DNA of 64,000 nucleotides from contig NC_013235.1 in NCBI RefSeq assembly GCF_000024365.1, positions 2,356,001 through 2,420,000 of the forward strand, read 5' to 3'. Below the pieces are notes generated by a model, which did no database searches, was not told where the DNA came from, and saw only the letters and a program-made list of their open reading frames with translations. Shown one piece after another: positions 1 to 8,900 of this stretch. Each line of letters opens with the position of its first letter. The first letter of the stretch is position 1. Both the position numbers and the translations under genes were made by a program. Source of the DNA: Nakamurella multipartita DSM 44233. Its GTDB lineage: Bacteria > Actinomycetota > Actinomycetes > Mycobacteriales > Nakamurellaceae.

Positions 1-456
1 CTGTGCTTCGGCCGGCCCGAGGTGGTCACCGAGCAGGACTACGCATTGGCCGCCCGGGAGCACGCCTGGCGGGCCCGGCTGCCGTGGGTGTACGAGTCGA
101 TGATCGGTAATCTGCGCGGCCTGATGAGCTCCTACCTGCGAACCGGCCAGCGCTCGTTCGCGGCGGTGGCCGGGCGGATTACGGTGCCCACGCTGGTGGT
201 GTGGGGTACCCGGGACCGGCTGGTGGACGTGCGACTGTCCCGGCGGGCGGCGGCCGCCTATCCCGATGCGCAACTCCTGGTGATCGCCGGCTGCGGACAT
301 GTGCCGCAAATGGAGGAACCCGAGACCACCGCCCGGGCGATGCTGGCCCACTGGGCTCGGACCGTGACCGGATCCGACTTCGCCCCGACCGAGCCGGATC
401 TCGCGGGCGCGCCATCGCGGTCCGTCCCGGCCGCTGTGGGAACCTCATCATCGTGA
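1..456 (+). CDS. Alpha/beta-hydrolase fold protein, C-terminal part
   Basis: The reading frame is open from the first base and ends with TGA at 454-456, so only the C-terminal 151 codons are present and the start and nucleophile lie outside the window. The visible part has the strand-turn GTRDRLVD, whose Asp (codon 72) is the usual acid of the triad, and GCGHVPQMEEPE, whose His (codon 100) is the usual catalytic base. A Ser/Ala/Pro-rich tail follows. The stop overlaps the GTG of the DUF3152 gene (GTGA), so the two are probably co-translated. Substrate unknown; esterase, lipase-like or C-C hydrolase are all possible. Confidence 0.85.
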   Translation: MCFGRPEVVTEQDYALAAREHAWRARLPWVYESMIGNLRGLMSSYLRTGQRSFAAVAGRITVPTLVVWGTRDRLVDVRLSRRAAAAYPDAQLLVIAGCGHVPQMEEPETTARAMLAHWARTVTGSDFAPTEPDLAGAPSRSVPAAVGTSSS

Positions 457-2051
457 CCTGGGAATCCGGCGGTCCTCGCCGGCCCGATACCGGCGACGGG
501 CCACCGGATAGCAGCTCCGGTCGGTTCGGCTCGCGCCCGTACGAATCGCGGCCGTACGACTCGCGCAGCTACGACGACCGCGCGTGGCGGCCGTCCACGC
601 CGCGATCCTCCACTCCGCGATCCTCTGCGCCGCGATCGTCCGCGCCGCGATCGTCCAGGTCTGCGTCGTCGGCGTCGAGCTCGACTTCGCCCGCATCCTC
701 GTCGCTGTCGTCCTCGTCGCTCTGGGACGAGCAGGATTCGCCCTGGATCCATGCCGAGGCGCCCCGACGCCGGGGCTCCGGCACCGGCTCGTCGCGGCGA
801 GACCCGGCCGCGGCACGACGGGACGGCACCACGGCACGCCGGGACGCCCCGGCCGGGAAGTCCGGAGCCGACCCGACCGGATCCGGCAGTACCCGCTCGT
901 CGGGCGCTCGACCCGGGTCCCGGGCCGGGCGATCGGCCAGTGGGGGTGACCCGGCTCGGTCCCCGCGTTCGACCACGGCCGGGGCGAACGATCCCGAGCG
1001 GGGGAGCGCCGCCCGAGCGGGGGCGAGCCGGCCCGCCTCGCGGTCGCGCCGGCGGACCGATCCGCCCGCCCGGTCGGGGGCCTACGGCGAGCGATTCAGC
1101 CGGCGCAATCGATGGCGCCTGGTGTCGATCAGCGTGCTGGCGGTGCTGACCCTGCTCGTGCTGGTGCAGACCGCCGGCCAGTCCAACACTCCGACCACCG
1201 CCGCGGCGGTGCAGCCCTCGACCGGCCCGGTCTCGACCGGCGGGCTCAGCAGCGGCTCCGGACCGGGATCGGTGACGAGCTCGGTGGCCACCCCCAGTGC
1301 CAGTGTCGAATCCAGTCCGGCCTCCCCGGCGGCAGTGGCCGACCCGAACAACCGGGACGCCGACGGGCACGTGGCGGGCTCGATCGCCGCTGCCGCACTG
1401 CCGGCCGGCGCCGATTTCGCGACCACCGGCAACGGCACCTGGCACACGGTCCCGGGGACCAGCCCGACCGTGGGCACCGGCTCGCGGGCGCTGACCTACA
1501 CCGTCGAGGTGGAGGACGGGCTGCCCGCGGACATGGACCAGCAGTTCGCCCAGGTGGTCGATGCCACCCTGGCCGACCCCCGGTCCTGGATCGGTGGCGG
1601 CCAGGTGAGCTTCACCCGGATCGACAGCGGCGATCCCGACATCCGCATCTCGCTGACCAGCCAGCAGAGCATCCGCGATCCCGGCCGATGCGGCTGGGAC
1701 ATCCCGCTGGAGGCGTCCTGCTTCAACGGCTGGATGGACCGGGTGATGATCAACGACGCGCGGTGGGTTCGCGGCGCGATGTCCTACAACGGGGACATCA
1801 ATTCCTACCGGGCGTACGCGATCAACCACGAAGTCGGTCACGCCCTGGGCAACCGCCATCAGCCGTGCCCGGCCAACGGTGCTCCCGCGCCGATCATGAT
1901 GCAGCAGTCCTGGAGCACCTCGAACAACGATCTGGCGGTGCTGGATCCGCAGACGATCCCGCCCGACGGCAGTGTCTGCGCACCGAACCCCTACCGGTTC
2001 CCGGATGCGACCGCAGTCCCACCGGCTCAGGCACCCTCGCCGGCCGGCTGA
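453..2051 (+). CDS. DUF3152 membrane-anchored putative metalloprotease
   Basis: 532 residues from GTG 453, chosen because it overlaps the upstream stop by GTGA. Residues 1-215 are a low-complexity, Arg/Ser/Pro-rich, probably cytoplasmic region. A single membrane segment lies at about 220-240, followed by a Ser/Thr/Pro linker and then a C-terminal DUF3152 domain. That domain contains HEVGHALGNRH (residues 459-469), an HExxHxxxxxH zinc-site pattern, so an extracytoplasmic zinc peptidase role is inferred; no substrate is known. The pairing of this family directly before moeZ is also seen in mycobacteria (Rv3207c-Rv3206c, from memory). The N-terminal region contains four copies of a 15-bp repeat. 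Confidence 0.85.
   Translation: MTWESGGPRRPDTGDGPPDSSSGRFGSRPYESRPYDSRSYDDRAWRPSTPRSSTPRSSAPRSSAPRSSRSASSASSSTSPASSSLSSSSLWDEQDSPWIHAEAPRRRGSGTGSSRRDPAAARRDGTTARRDAPAGKSGADPTGSGSTRSSGARPGSRAGRSASGGDPARSPRSTTAGANDPERGSAARAGASRPASRSRRRTDPPARSGAYGERFSRRNRWRLVSISVLAVLTLLVLVQTAGQSNTPTTAAAVQPSTGPVSTGGLSSGSGPGSVTSSVATPSASVESSPASPAAVADPNNRDADGHVAGSIAAAALPAGADFATTGNGTWHTVPGTSPTVGTGSRALTYTVEVEDGLPADMDQQFAQVVDATLADPRSWIGGGQVSFTRIDSGDPDIRISLTSQQSIRDPGRCGWDIPLEASCFNGWMDRVMINDARWVRGAMSYNGDINSYRAYAINHEVGHALGNRHQPCPANGAPAPIMMQQSWSTSNNDLAVLDPQTIPPDGSVCAPNPYRFPDATAVPPAQAPSPAG
597..656 (+). repeat. 15-bp in-frame tandem repeat, 4 copies
   Basis: Units 597-611, 612-626, 627-641 and 642-656 share the core CCGCGATC and encode the pentapeptide pattern (T/A)PRSS. 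The repeat keeps the reading frame of the disordered N-terminal part of the DUF3152 protein; copy number could vary between strains. Confidence 0.8.
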
Positions 2052-2162
2052 GCCGGTCCGCCGGGGTGGCTGAATCGATCGCCTCCCGGTTCTGGGAAGA
2101 TCTGCCGGCCGTTCGCGGTTGCTTCGAAGGCAGAACTGTGGTCCTTGCGCAAGGAGAAGAAC

Positions 2163-3323
2163 GTGACATTGCCACCGCTGGTGGAGCCGGCCGAGTCGCT
2201 GACCAAGGCCGAGGTGGAACGCTATTCGCGCCACCTGATCATCCCGGACGTCGGCATGATCGGTCAGAAGCGACTGAAGAACGCCAAGGTGCTCGTGGTC
2301 GGAGCCGGTGGGTTGGGTTCGCCCGCGCTGCTGTACCTGGCCGCGGCCGGCGTCGGCACGCTGGGCATTCTGGACTTCGACACCGTCGATGAGTCGAACC
2401 TGCAGCGGCAGGTGATCCACGGCCAGTCCGACATCGGCAAGTCCAAGGCGCTGTCGGCGGCCGAGTCGATCGCCGAGGTCAATCCGTACGTGACGGTCAA
2501 TCTGCACACCGAGCGGCTGGACTCCGGCAACGCGTTGGAGATCTTCGCCCCGTACGACCTGATCCTGGACGGGACCGACAACTTCGCCACCCGGTATCTG
2601 GTCAACGACGCTTGCGTGCTGCTGGGCAAGCCCTACGTGTGGGGTTCGATCTTCCGTTTCGAAGGCCAGGTCAGCGTGTTCTGGGCCGAGTACGGCCCCC
2701 AGTACCGCGACCTGTACCCCGAGCCGCCGCCGCCCGGCATGGTGCCCTCGTGCGCCGAGGGCGGCGTCCTCGGTGTGCTGTGTGCCTCGATCGGCTCGGT
2801 CATGGTCACCGAGGCGATCAAACTGATCACCGGCATCGGCGAGCCGCTGCTCGGCCGGCTGATGGTCTATGACGCGTTGGAGATGACCTACCGGACCGTA
2901 CGCATCCGCCGCGACCCGGCCGGTGAACCGATCACCGGGCTCATCGACTACGACGCCTTCTGCGGAACCCTGTCCGACGAGGCGGCCGAGGCCGCGATCA
3001 GCCACACCATCTCGGCGCGCGACCTGAAGGCCAAGATGGACGCGGGCGATGACTTCGTGCTGATCGACGTGCGCGAGCAGAACGAGTACGAGATCGTCTC
3101 CATCCCCGGCTCGGTGCTCATCCCCAAGGGGGACATCATCTCCGGCGAGGCCCTGTCCTCGTTGCCGATGGACCGGCCGCTGGTGCTGCACTGCAAGTCC
3201 GGAGCGCGATCGGCCGAGGCGTTGGCCGTGCTGCACAAGGCGGGCTTCGGGGATGCGGTGCACGTCGGTGGTGGGGTCCTGGCCTGGATCAAGCAGGTGG
3301 ATCCGAGTCTGCCCACGTACTGA
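2163..3323 (+). CDS. moeZ: Adenylyltransferase/sulfurtransferase MoeZ
   Basis: 386 residues. GTG 2163 is chosen because AAGGAG lies 6 nt upstream; a TTG 18 nt earlier would overlap that site. The N-terminal ThiF/MoeB domain has the nucleotide-binding loop GAGGLG (47-52) and a conserved PSCAEGG cysteine segment. The C-terminal rhodanese domain has HCKSGARSAEAL with active-site Cys344. The family adenylates the C-terminal glycine of ubiquitin-like sulfur carriers (MoaD-type for molybdopterin, CysO for cysteine synthesis in mycobacteria) and then transfers sulfur to make the thiocarboxylate. No carrier gene is in this window. Confidence 0.95.
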   Translation: MTLPPLVEPAESLTKAEVERYSRHLIIPDVGMIGQKRLKNAKVLVVGAGGLGSPALLYLAAAGVGTLGILDFDTVDESNLQRQVIHGQSDIGKSKALSAAESIAEVNPYVTVNLHTERLDSGNALEIFAPYDLILDGTDNFATRYLVNDACVLLGKPYVWGSIFRFEGQVSVFWAEYGPQYRDLYPEPPPPGMVPSCAEGGVLGVLCASIGSVMVTEAIKLITGIGEPLLGRLMVYDALEMTYRTVRIRRDPAGEPITGLIDYDAFCGTLSDEAAEAAISHTISARDLKAKMDAGDDFVLIDVREQNEYEIVSIPGSVLIPKGDIISGEALSSLPMDRPLVLHCKSGARSAEALAVLHKAGFGDAVHVGGGVLAWIKQVDPSLPTY

Positions 3324-3407
3324 TCGACCGACGGTTGATCCTTCGGCGGGGGACACCCTGGCGGGCCCCACCGGCGCGCGGTCCGGCACCCGGCGTGGTG
3401 CGCCCGG

Positions 3408-3413
3408 TACGGT
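3408..3413 (+). promoter_or_regulatory. -10 element, leaderless start of TIGR02569 gene
   Basis: TACGGT is followed by exactly 6 nt (CTGCTG) and then the GTG start at 3420. A transcript from it would begin at or next to the start codon, and there is no Shine-Dalgarno sequence. Confidence 0.5.
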
Positions 3414-3419
3414 CTGCTG

Positions 3420-4307
3420 GTGACCGCGCACCCGGATGAGCGGCCCGCCAGCGGTGCCACCTCCGTCGGGGACCACCTGCTGGACGCCGTGCTGCCTGCC
3501 GTATCCGGACGACCCCCGGAACACGTGCTGACCGCGTTCAGCACCAACCCGGCCGAGCTGGAGCCGCTGCCGGGCGGTCGGGGCCGGACCTGGCGGGCCG
3601 GCAACGCGGTCTTCCGCCCGGTCGAGGACCCGGCCGAGGCCAGCTGGCTGGCGTCGGTGTTCGAGCAGCGACCGGTGCCCGGCGTCCGGATCGCCCGTCC
3701 GGTGCGGTCGACCGACGGGCGCTGGGTGGTGTCCGGATGGACGGCCCACCGGTTCGTCTCCGGCGCGCCCGCGCCCCGGTTCGAGGAGGCCCGACGGGCC
3801 GGTCAGGCGTTGCACGAGGCCGTCGCCGACGTGCCCGAACCGCGATTTCTCAAGCAGCGCACGGACCTGCACAGCTGGGCCGACCGCCTGGCCTGGGGTG
3901 AGGTGCTCGACACCGAGGGCCGTCTGGGCCACGGGCACGGGGCCACCACCTACCGGGAACTGGCCGCCCTGCGCCGCCCGGTCGACGCCCCGAACCAGCT
4001 CGTGCACGGCGATCTGCACGGTCATGTGCTCTTCGCCGGGAACGCGATGCCCGCGGTGATCGACGTGGCTCCGTATTGGCGGCCGGCCGGCTGGGCCATC
4101 GGCGTGCTGGCCATCGATGCCATCGCTGCCGGTGGTGCGCCGATCGAGTTGCTCGCCGACTGGTCGGACGGCCCGGACTGGCCGCAATTGGTCCGCCGCG
4201 CCGCGCTGTTCCGACTGGCGATCAGCCTGGCGCACCCCCGGACGTCGCCGACCGACCTGATCGCCATCCTGTCCACGGCCGAGCGGCTGGACCAGTTCCT
4301 GCGCTGA
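3420..4307 (+). CDS. TIGR02569 family kinase-fold protein
   Basis: 295 residues from GTG 3420, placed 6 nt after a TACGGT -10-like hexamer. The protein resembles the aminoglycoside phosphotransferase/choline kinase fold: HGDLHGHVLF corresponds to the catalytic loop (Asp as base) and VIDVAPYWRP takes the place of the metal-binding DFG-like segment. The second motif is weak, so activity is uncertain. In mycobacteria a homologue lies beside moeZ (Rv3205c, from memory), and the same order is kept here. It ends tail-to-tail with DUF4192, 15 bp apart. Function unknown. Confidence 0.8.
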   Translation: MTAHPDERPASGATSVGDHLLDAVLPAVSGRPPEHVLTAFSTNPAELEPLPGGRGRTWRAGNAVFRPVEDPAEASWLASVFEQRPVPGVRIARPVRSTDGRWVVSGWTAHRFVSGAPAPRFEEARRAGQALHEAVADVPEPRFLKQRTDLHSWADRLAWGEVLDTEGRLGHGHGATTYRELAALRRPVDAPNQLVHGDLHGHVLFAGNAMPAVIDVAPYWRPAGWAIGVLAIDAIAAGGAPIELLADWSDGPDWPQLVRRAALFRLAISLAHPRTSPTDLIAILSTAERLDQFLR

Positions 4308-4322
4308 ACCACTGCCGCTCAC

Positions 4323-5477
4323 TTAGCCGGTCCACGCGACCGCGCCGTCTCCGCCGTCCCGCCGGCCCGGGTGCGGCCGGCCGGTGCCGTGGCGCAGTTG
4401 ATTGGGCCGGATGCCGAAGGCGTCGAGACCGTCCCATTCACTCATCGGCACGAGCATGCCGTCCAGGATCTCCGGCGGCAGTCCGGCCGACAGCGCCGTG
4501 AGCAGCAGGGGCGCGAACGTGTTGCCGGGTTCGGCCAGCAGGCACCGATCGAGGCTGACCTGGGCCAGGGCACCGTCACCCTGCCGGTAGGCCAGCGTGG
4601 CCAGCACCGCACAGATGCCGGCGGCCAGGTCGTCGGGGGTCCAGGCGGCACACGCGATCAGCATCGCCAGCCAGGTCTGATCCCGTTCGAGCAGGGCCCG
4701 GATCAGGACACCGTCCCGGATCGGCGTCTGCAGGCAGGCGACCGCCAGTTCGGCGGCCAGCTCGGCATCCACCGCCCCGGTCTCGCCCACCTGCGCCAAC
4801 GCCCAGTCGATCACCCGGTGCAGCCGTTCCGGCAGGGGCGGGACGTCCTCGTCTCCGGCGAACGCCGGCCCGTCCGGGTTCCGGTCGGGGGGCTCGGGCA
4901 AGGGTCGGGTCCGTCCCCGCGTCACGGTGGAGATGGCCCGTTCGACCTCGCGACGCCGGCGGCCCCGGGGGCCGGCGATCGAGGCCCGCAGCTGGTCCCG
5001 GTCGGTGAGCACCACCCGACCCTCGAGCACGCTGGCGGCGGCCAGATCCCGGACCGTGGGGTCGTCCGGACCGGGCACCGGCAGGCTGTCCACCAGCCGT
5101 AAGGGACCGGGCACCGGGGTCGGCCAGGCGCGCCCGCCGTGCACGACCAGCACGGTCAACACCGTGATTCCGGCCCGTCGTAGCTCGGTCTGCAGGTCGT
5201 CGAGGATGGCCGGCCGATACCGCCGCCGCGGATAACACAGGATCGCGACCTGGTCGGCGTGGGTCAGCGCGGTCCCGGTCAGGAAGCGGACCAGCCCGGG
5301 GTCCCGTCCGCGGGGCAGGTCCACCCGGGCCACCGGCCCCAGGGTGCTGCGCTCGCCGGTGAAACACATCATCGTCAGGCTGTCGGTGGGGTGGAAGCCC
5401 AGCACGCTGGGCACGGCGGCGATCAGCCCGCGGGGGCCGTCGAGTCGGATGCGGGCCGGGCCGCAGAGGTCGTCCAT
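4323..5477 (-). CDS. DUF4192 domain protein
   Basis: 384 residues from ATG 5477; a GTG at 5513 in the same frame is possible but adds residues the family does not usually have. The N-terminus reads RIRLDGPRGLIAAVPSVLGF followed by HPTDSLTMMCF, the typical opening of the actinobacterial DUF4192 family. An alpha-helical C-terminal half resembles TPR-like packing. No catalytic motif is evident. It lies 75 bp downstream of the alkyltransferase-like gene on the same strand and may be co-transcribed with it. Function unknown; location next to adnAB suggests a nucleic-acid link, but that is inference only. Confidence 0.85.
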   Translation of the reverse strand: MDDLCGPARIRLDGPRGLIAAVPSVLGFHPTDSLTMMCFTGERSTLGPVARVDLPRGRDPGLVRFLTGTALTHADQVAILCYPRRRYRPAILDDLQTELRRAGITVLTVLVVHGGRAWPTPVPGPLRLVDSLPVPGPDDPTVRDLAAASVLEGRVVLTDRDQLRASIAGPRGRRRREVERAISTVTRGRTRPLPEPPDRNPDGPAFAGDEDVPPLPERLHRVIDWALAQVGETGAVDAELAAELAVACLQTPIRDGVLIRALLERDQTWLAMLIACAAWTPDDLAAGICAVLATLAYRQGDGALAQVSLDRCLLAEPGNTFAPLLLTALSAGLPPEILDGMLVPMSEWDGLDAFGIRPNQLRHGTGRPHPGRRDGGDGAVAWTG

Positions 5478-5552
5478 GCGGCCACGGTGGCCCGTCGGGT
5501 GGGCCGAATCCACCGGCCGGCGCCGGTTGTGGATGCAAATCGGACATGGGGA

Positions 5553-5846
5553 CTACTCGCCGGACCACCGGTAGCGACGCAGATCCACCCGGCCGTCGGT
5601 GGCCAGCACACCCTCCGCGCGCAGGCGGGCCAGTTGCTCGTCGGCCAGGTGGGGCGCCGGGGTGCCGTTGCTGCGCAGCACCCGGTGCCACGGGGTGCCC
5701 TCGTCGGCGAGGTTGGCCAGCACGAATCCGGCGAGCCGGGGGGATCGGCTCCCGGCGCGGGCGGCGACGTCGCCGTAGGTCAGGACCCGACCGGCCGGCA
5801 CCGCGGCCACCACGTCGAGCATCCGCTGAGCCAGCTCCATGTCCAT
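5553..5846 (-). CDS. Alkyltransferase-like (ATL) DNA-binding protein
   Basis: 97 residues from ATG 5846. It has the MGMT DNA-binding domain fold (PAGRVLTYGDVAARAG) but the active-site motif PCHRV is PWHRV, so the alkyl-accepting cysteine is replaced by tryptophan. ATL proteins bind O6-alkylguanine without repairing it and pass the lesion to nucleotide excision repair. The start lies 6 nt after CACACT (-10-like), so it may be leaderless. It is divergent from adnA, with 126 bp between the starts; a homologue also sits next to adnAB in M. tuberculosis (Rv3204, from memory). Role in alkylation damage is inferred from the family. Confidence 0.9.
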   Translation of the reverse strand: MDMELAQRMLDVVAAVPAGRVLTYGDVAARAGSRSPRLAGFVLANLADEGTPWHRVLRSNGTPAPHLADEQLARLRAEGVLATDGRVDLRRYRWSGE

Positions 5847-5852
5847 CCCGCC

Positions 5853-5858
5853 AGTGTG
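5853..5858 (-). promoter_or_regulatory. -10-like hexamer of the ATL gene
   Basis: On the minus strand CACACT is followed by GGCGGG and ATG 5846. The same GGCGGG-ATG junction occurs at the membrane protein starting at 53609. GGCGGG could also act as a weak ribosome site. Confidence 0.35.
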
Positions 5859-5892
5859 GCCGGACGGTCCGCCGGGGGCGGCGTGGCACCCA

Positions 5893-5956
5893 GTCATGTC
5901 GGAGGGCGGTCATGTCGGAGAGCGGTCATGTCGGAGCGGGGCACTGTCGGTGCCTC
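5893..5956 (+). repeat. 16-bp tandem repeat of damage-box-like units before adnA
   Basis: Three near-identical 16-bp units (5893-5908, 5909-5924, 5925-5940) share GTCATGTCGGAG. A degenerate fourth unit (5941-5956) supplies TGTCGGTG of the adnA promoter. The octamers begin at 5898, 5914, 5930 and 5945, spacings of 16, 16 and 15 bp. The array fills the divergent ATL/adnA gap and is non-coding. Confidence 0.85.
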
Positions 5957-5966
5957 GTGGTGGGAT
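5944..5966 (+). promoter_or_regulatory. RecA-NDp/PafBC-type promoter of adnAB
   Basis: The box CTGTCGGTG (5944-5952), an 8-nt spacer (5953-5960) and TGGGAT (5961-5966) match the spacing of the mycobacterial LexA-independent damage promoter tTGTCRgtg-N8-TAnnnT, although the -10 lacks the TA. ATG 5973 begins 6 nt after the hexamer, so the mRNA should be leaderless. The 19-nt core recurs at 13463. Confidence 0.65.
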
Positions 5967-5972
5967 CGAGTC

Positions 5973-8900
5973 ATGACCCCCAGCCAGCTGCTCGCCCCGG
6001 CCCCGGACCCCGCCGGGCCCGCGAGCCTGCGCCTGCGGCGGCCGGGCCTGCCCGGTCCGGTGTCGCCGACCCCCGAGCAACGAGCCGTCATCGACCACGC
6101 GGGCCGCCGGCTGCGGGTCCTGGCCGGCCCGGGTACCGGCAAGACGGCGACGTTGGTCGAGGCGGTGGCTGAGCGCATCATGGTCCGCGGCGTGCCGCCC
6201 GAGCAGATCCTGGTGCTGACCTTCTCCCGTCGGGCCGCCGCCGAGCTGACCTCCCGGATCACCCAGCGGCTGTCGGTGACCACCCGGGAACCGATGGTGC
6301 GGACGTTGCACGGCTACGCGTTCGCCGTGCTGCGCCGCCAGGCGGCCCGATCGGGTGAGTCCATTCCCCGCCTGCTCGCCGCGGGGGAGTCCGACCACGT
6401 GGTGCGCGAACTGCTGGCCGGCCACCTGGACGGCGAGGGCGGCGGGTGGCCCGAGGCGCTGCGGCCGGCGCTGGGCTCGCCCACCTTCGCGGCCGAATTG
6501 CGCGAGCTGCTGCTGCGCACGGCCGAACGGGGGATCGGCCCGAGCCGGCTGGCCGAGTGGGGACGCCGGCGCCGGCGCCCCGAATGGCAGGCGGCGGCTC
6601 GGTTCGCCCGCGAGTACCAGGACGTGGCCGACCTTCGGCAGGGCACCGCCGGCCTCGGGCCGGCGCTGGACCAGGCCGAATTGACCCGGGCGGCGTTGGC
6701 CCTCCTGGCCGACGACGCGGTGCTGGCCCACGAGCAGGGCCTGGTCCGGCGGCTGTTCGTCGACGAGTACCAGGACGTCGATCCGGCTCAGGCCCGGTTG
6801 ATCGACCGGCTGTCCTCCGGGGCCGACGAGTTGGTCGTCGTCGGCGACCCGGACCAGTCCATCTACGCCTTTCGCGGGTCGCAGCCCGGCGCGATGAGGC
6901 GGATCACGGTCGAGAAGACGGTGTCGCTGGACGTCTCGCACCGGCTACGGCCCGCGGTGCTCACCGCCACCCGACGGGTCGCGGCCGCGCTGCCCGGCGG
7001 CTGGCCGCACCGCGACCTGACATCGGCCGGCGAACCCCGCCCGGCCGAGGTGGTCGTGCGGACCTTCTCGACCGCGGCGAGCGAGGCTGCCTTCCTGGCC
7101 GACGAGCTGCGTCGGGCGCACCTGCGGGGTGGGCTGGCCTGGTCCCGGATGGCCGTGCTGGTGCGCTCGCCGGCCGCCGATCTGCCGGTGGTCCGGCGGG
7201 CCCTGGCGGTGGCCGGCGTGCCCTGCGCGACCGGGCTGGTCGATCCCGGGTCGGACGATCCGGTCGTCCGGTCGATATTGCGGCTGCTGGACTGCGCGCT
7301 GGAACCGGCACGGCTGACCGGCGAGCGAGCGATCGATCTGATGACCGCCCCCGGGTTCGGCATGGACACCGACGCGGTGCGCCGGCTGCGTCGGCGGCTG
7401 CGGGTCGCTCATCCCGCCAACTCCGGACCGACCGCCGACCTGGTGGCGGCCGCGCTGCTGGGCGCGCCGCTGCCCGAGGATCTGCCGGAGGACCTGAGTG
7501 CGCCGGTCATCGCCGCGCGCACCCTGCTGGAATCGGTGCGCTCGGTGGCCGAGGACCCCGACCCGCGGGTTCCGCTGTGGCGGGCCTGGCAGGGGCTGGG
7601 ACTGGCCGACGCGCTGCTGGCCGCCAGCCTGCGCGGGGGCCGAGCCGGGTTCCGCGCCGACCGCAGCCTCGATGCCGTGCTCGGGCTGTTCGACGCGGCC
7701 GGCGAGCTGGTCGCCCGGCTGCCCTACGCCGGGGTTCGCGCATTCCTGGCCGAGGTGAGCGACCGCCGGATCGGTCTCGATCCCGCCGGTGCGCGTGGGC
7801 CCGGGGGCCCCGGTGGACACGGCGTTGCCTTGCTGTCCGCGCACTCCGCCAAGGGCCTTGAGTGGGACATGGTGTGCCTGGCCGGGGTCAGCGAGGGGCG
7901 CTGGCCCGTCCTGCGCCGGCGGCAGAGCCTGCTCGGCCTGGACGAGCTGCTGGACGCCGAGGACGGTGTTGCCTCCGGCAACATCGACGGGCCCGGGGGC
8001 GGCGATGCGCTGAACGAGGAGCGCCGGCTGTTCTATGTGGCCGCAACCCGCACCCGTGGACGTCTGGTCGCCACCTCGGTGGCCGATCAGGACACGGTGC
8101 CCAGCCGCTTCCTGACCGAGTTGGCCGGCCCGGCGGAGCTGCCGCACGGGTGGCCGGAGCAGCCCGACGGGTCGCGGCGCCGCCGCCTGCAGCTGACCGA
8201 CCTGGTCGCCGACCTGCGGCGCGCGGTCACCGACCCCACCACCCCGGAGCCCACCGCCACGGCGGCGGCCCGGCAGCTGGCCCGGCTGGCCGCAGCCGGG
8301 GTCGACGGTGCGCATCCGCGGGACTGGTTCGGCCTGGCCGGTTTGTCCACGTCCGCGGCGCCGGTGGCCGACGGAGCGCCGGTCACGCTGTCGCCATCGA
8401 CGGTGGAAGCGCTGACCCGGTGCCCGTTGCGGGCCGTGCTGGAACGTCGGGGCGCCCGCTCGGGCACCAGCCAGCAGCAGATCGAGGGCATCGTGATGCA
8501 CGCGCTGGTCGACGGGTTGGCCCGGGGGGTGCCGCGGGCCGACCTGGTCGCGGAGATGGAGCGGTTCCTGGCCGGCCGCACGAACCTGCCGCCGTGGTTG
8601 ATCGCCCGGACGCGGCGAGCCCTGGAGCTGATGCTGACCGCGGCGCAGACGTGGATGGCCGAGCTGCCGGCCGATCGCCGGCCGGTCGCCACCGAGGCGC
8701 AGCTGTCGACCTGGCTGCCGCAGTCGGACGAGGCCGGCCGGGGGCGACCGGTGAAGGTGAACGGCCGGGCCGACCGGATCGACCAGGCGCCGGACGGCAG
8801 CATGATCATCGTCGACTTCAAGACGGGGGCCAGTGTGCCGAGCCGGGCCGCCGTCGAGCAGAACGCCCAGCTGGCGGTGTACCAGTTGGCCCTGCGGCTC

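Noticed and set aside
2094-2124. ECF promoter GGGAAG before moeZ
   Set aside because: The -35 lacks the final C and no CGTT falls at 16-18 bp; spacing does not fit.
258-4322. A 1354-codon open frame on the minus strand across DUF3152, moeZ and TIGR02569
   Set aside because: It is antisense to three well-supported genes and its translation is Arg/Gly/Pro/Gln-rich without domains; long shadow frames are expected at this GC content.
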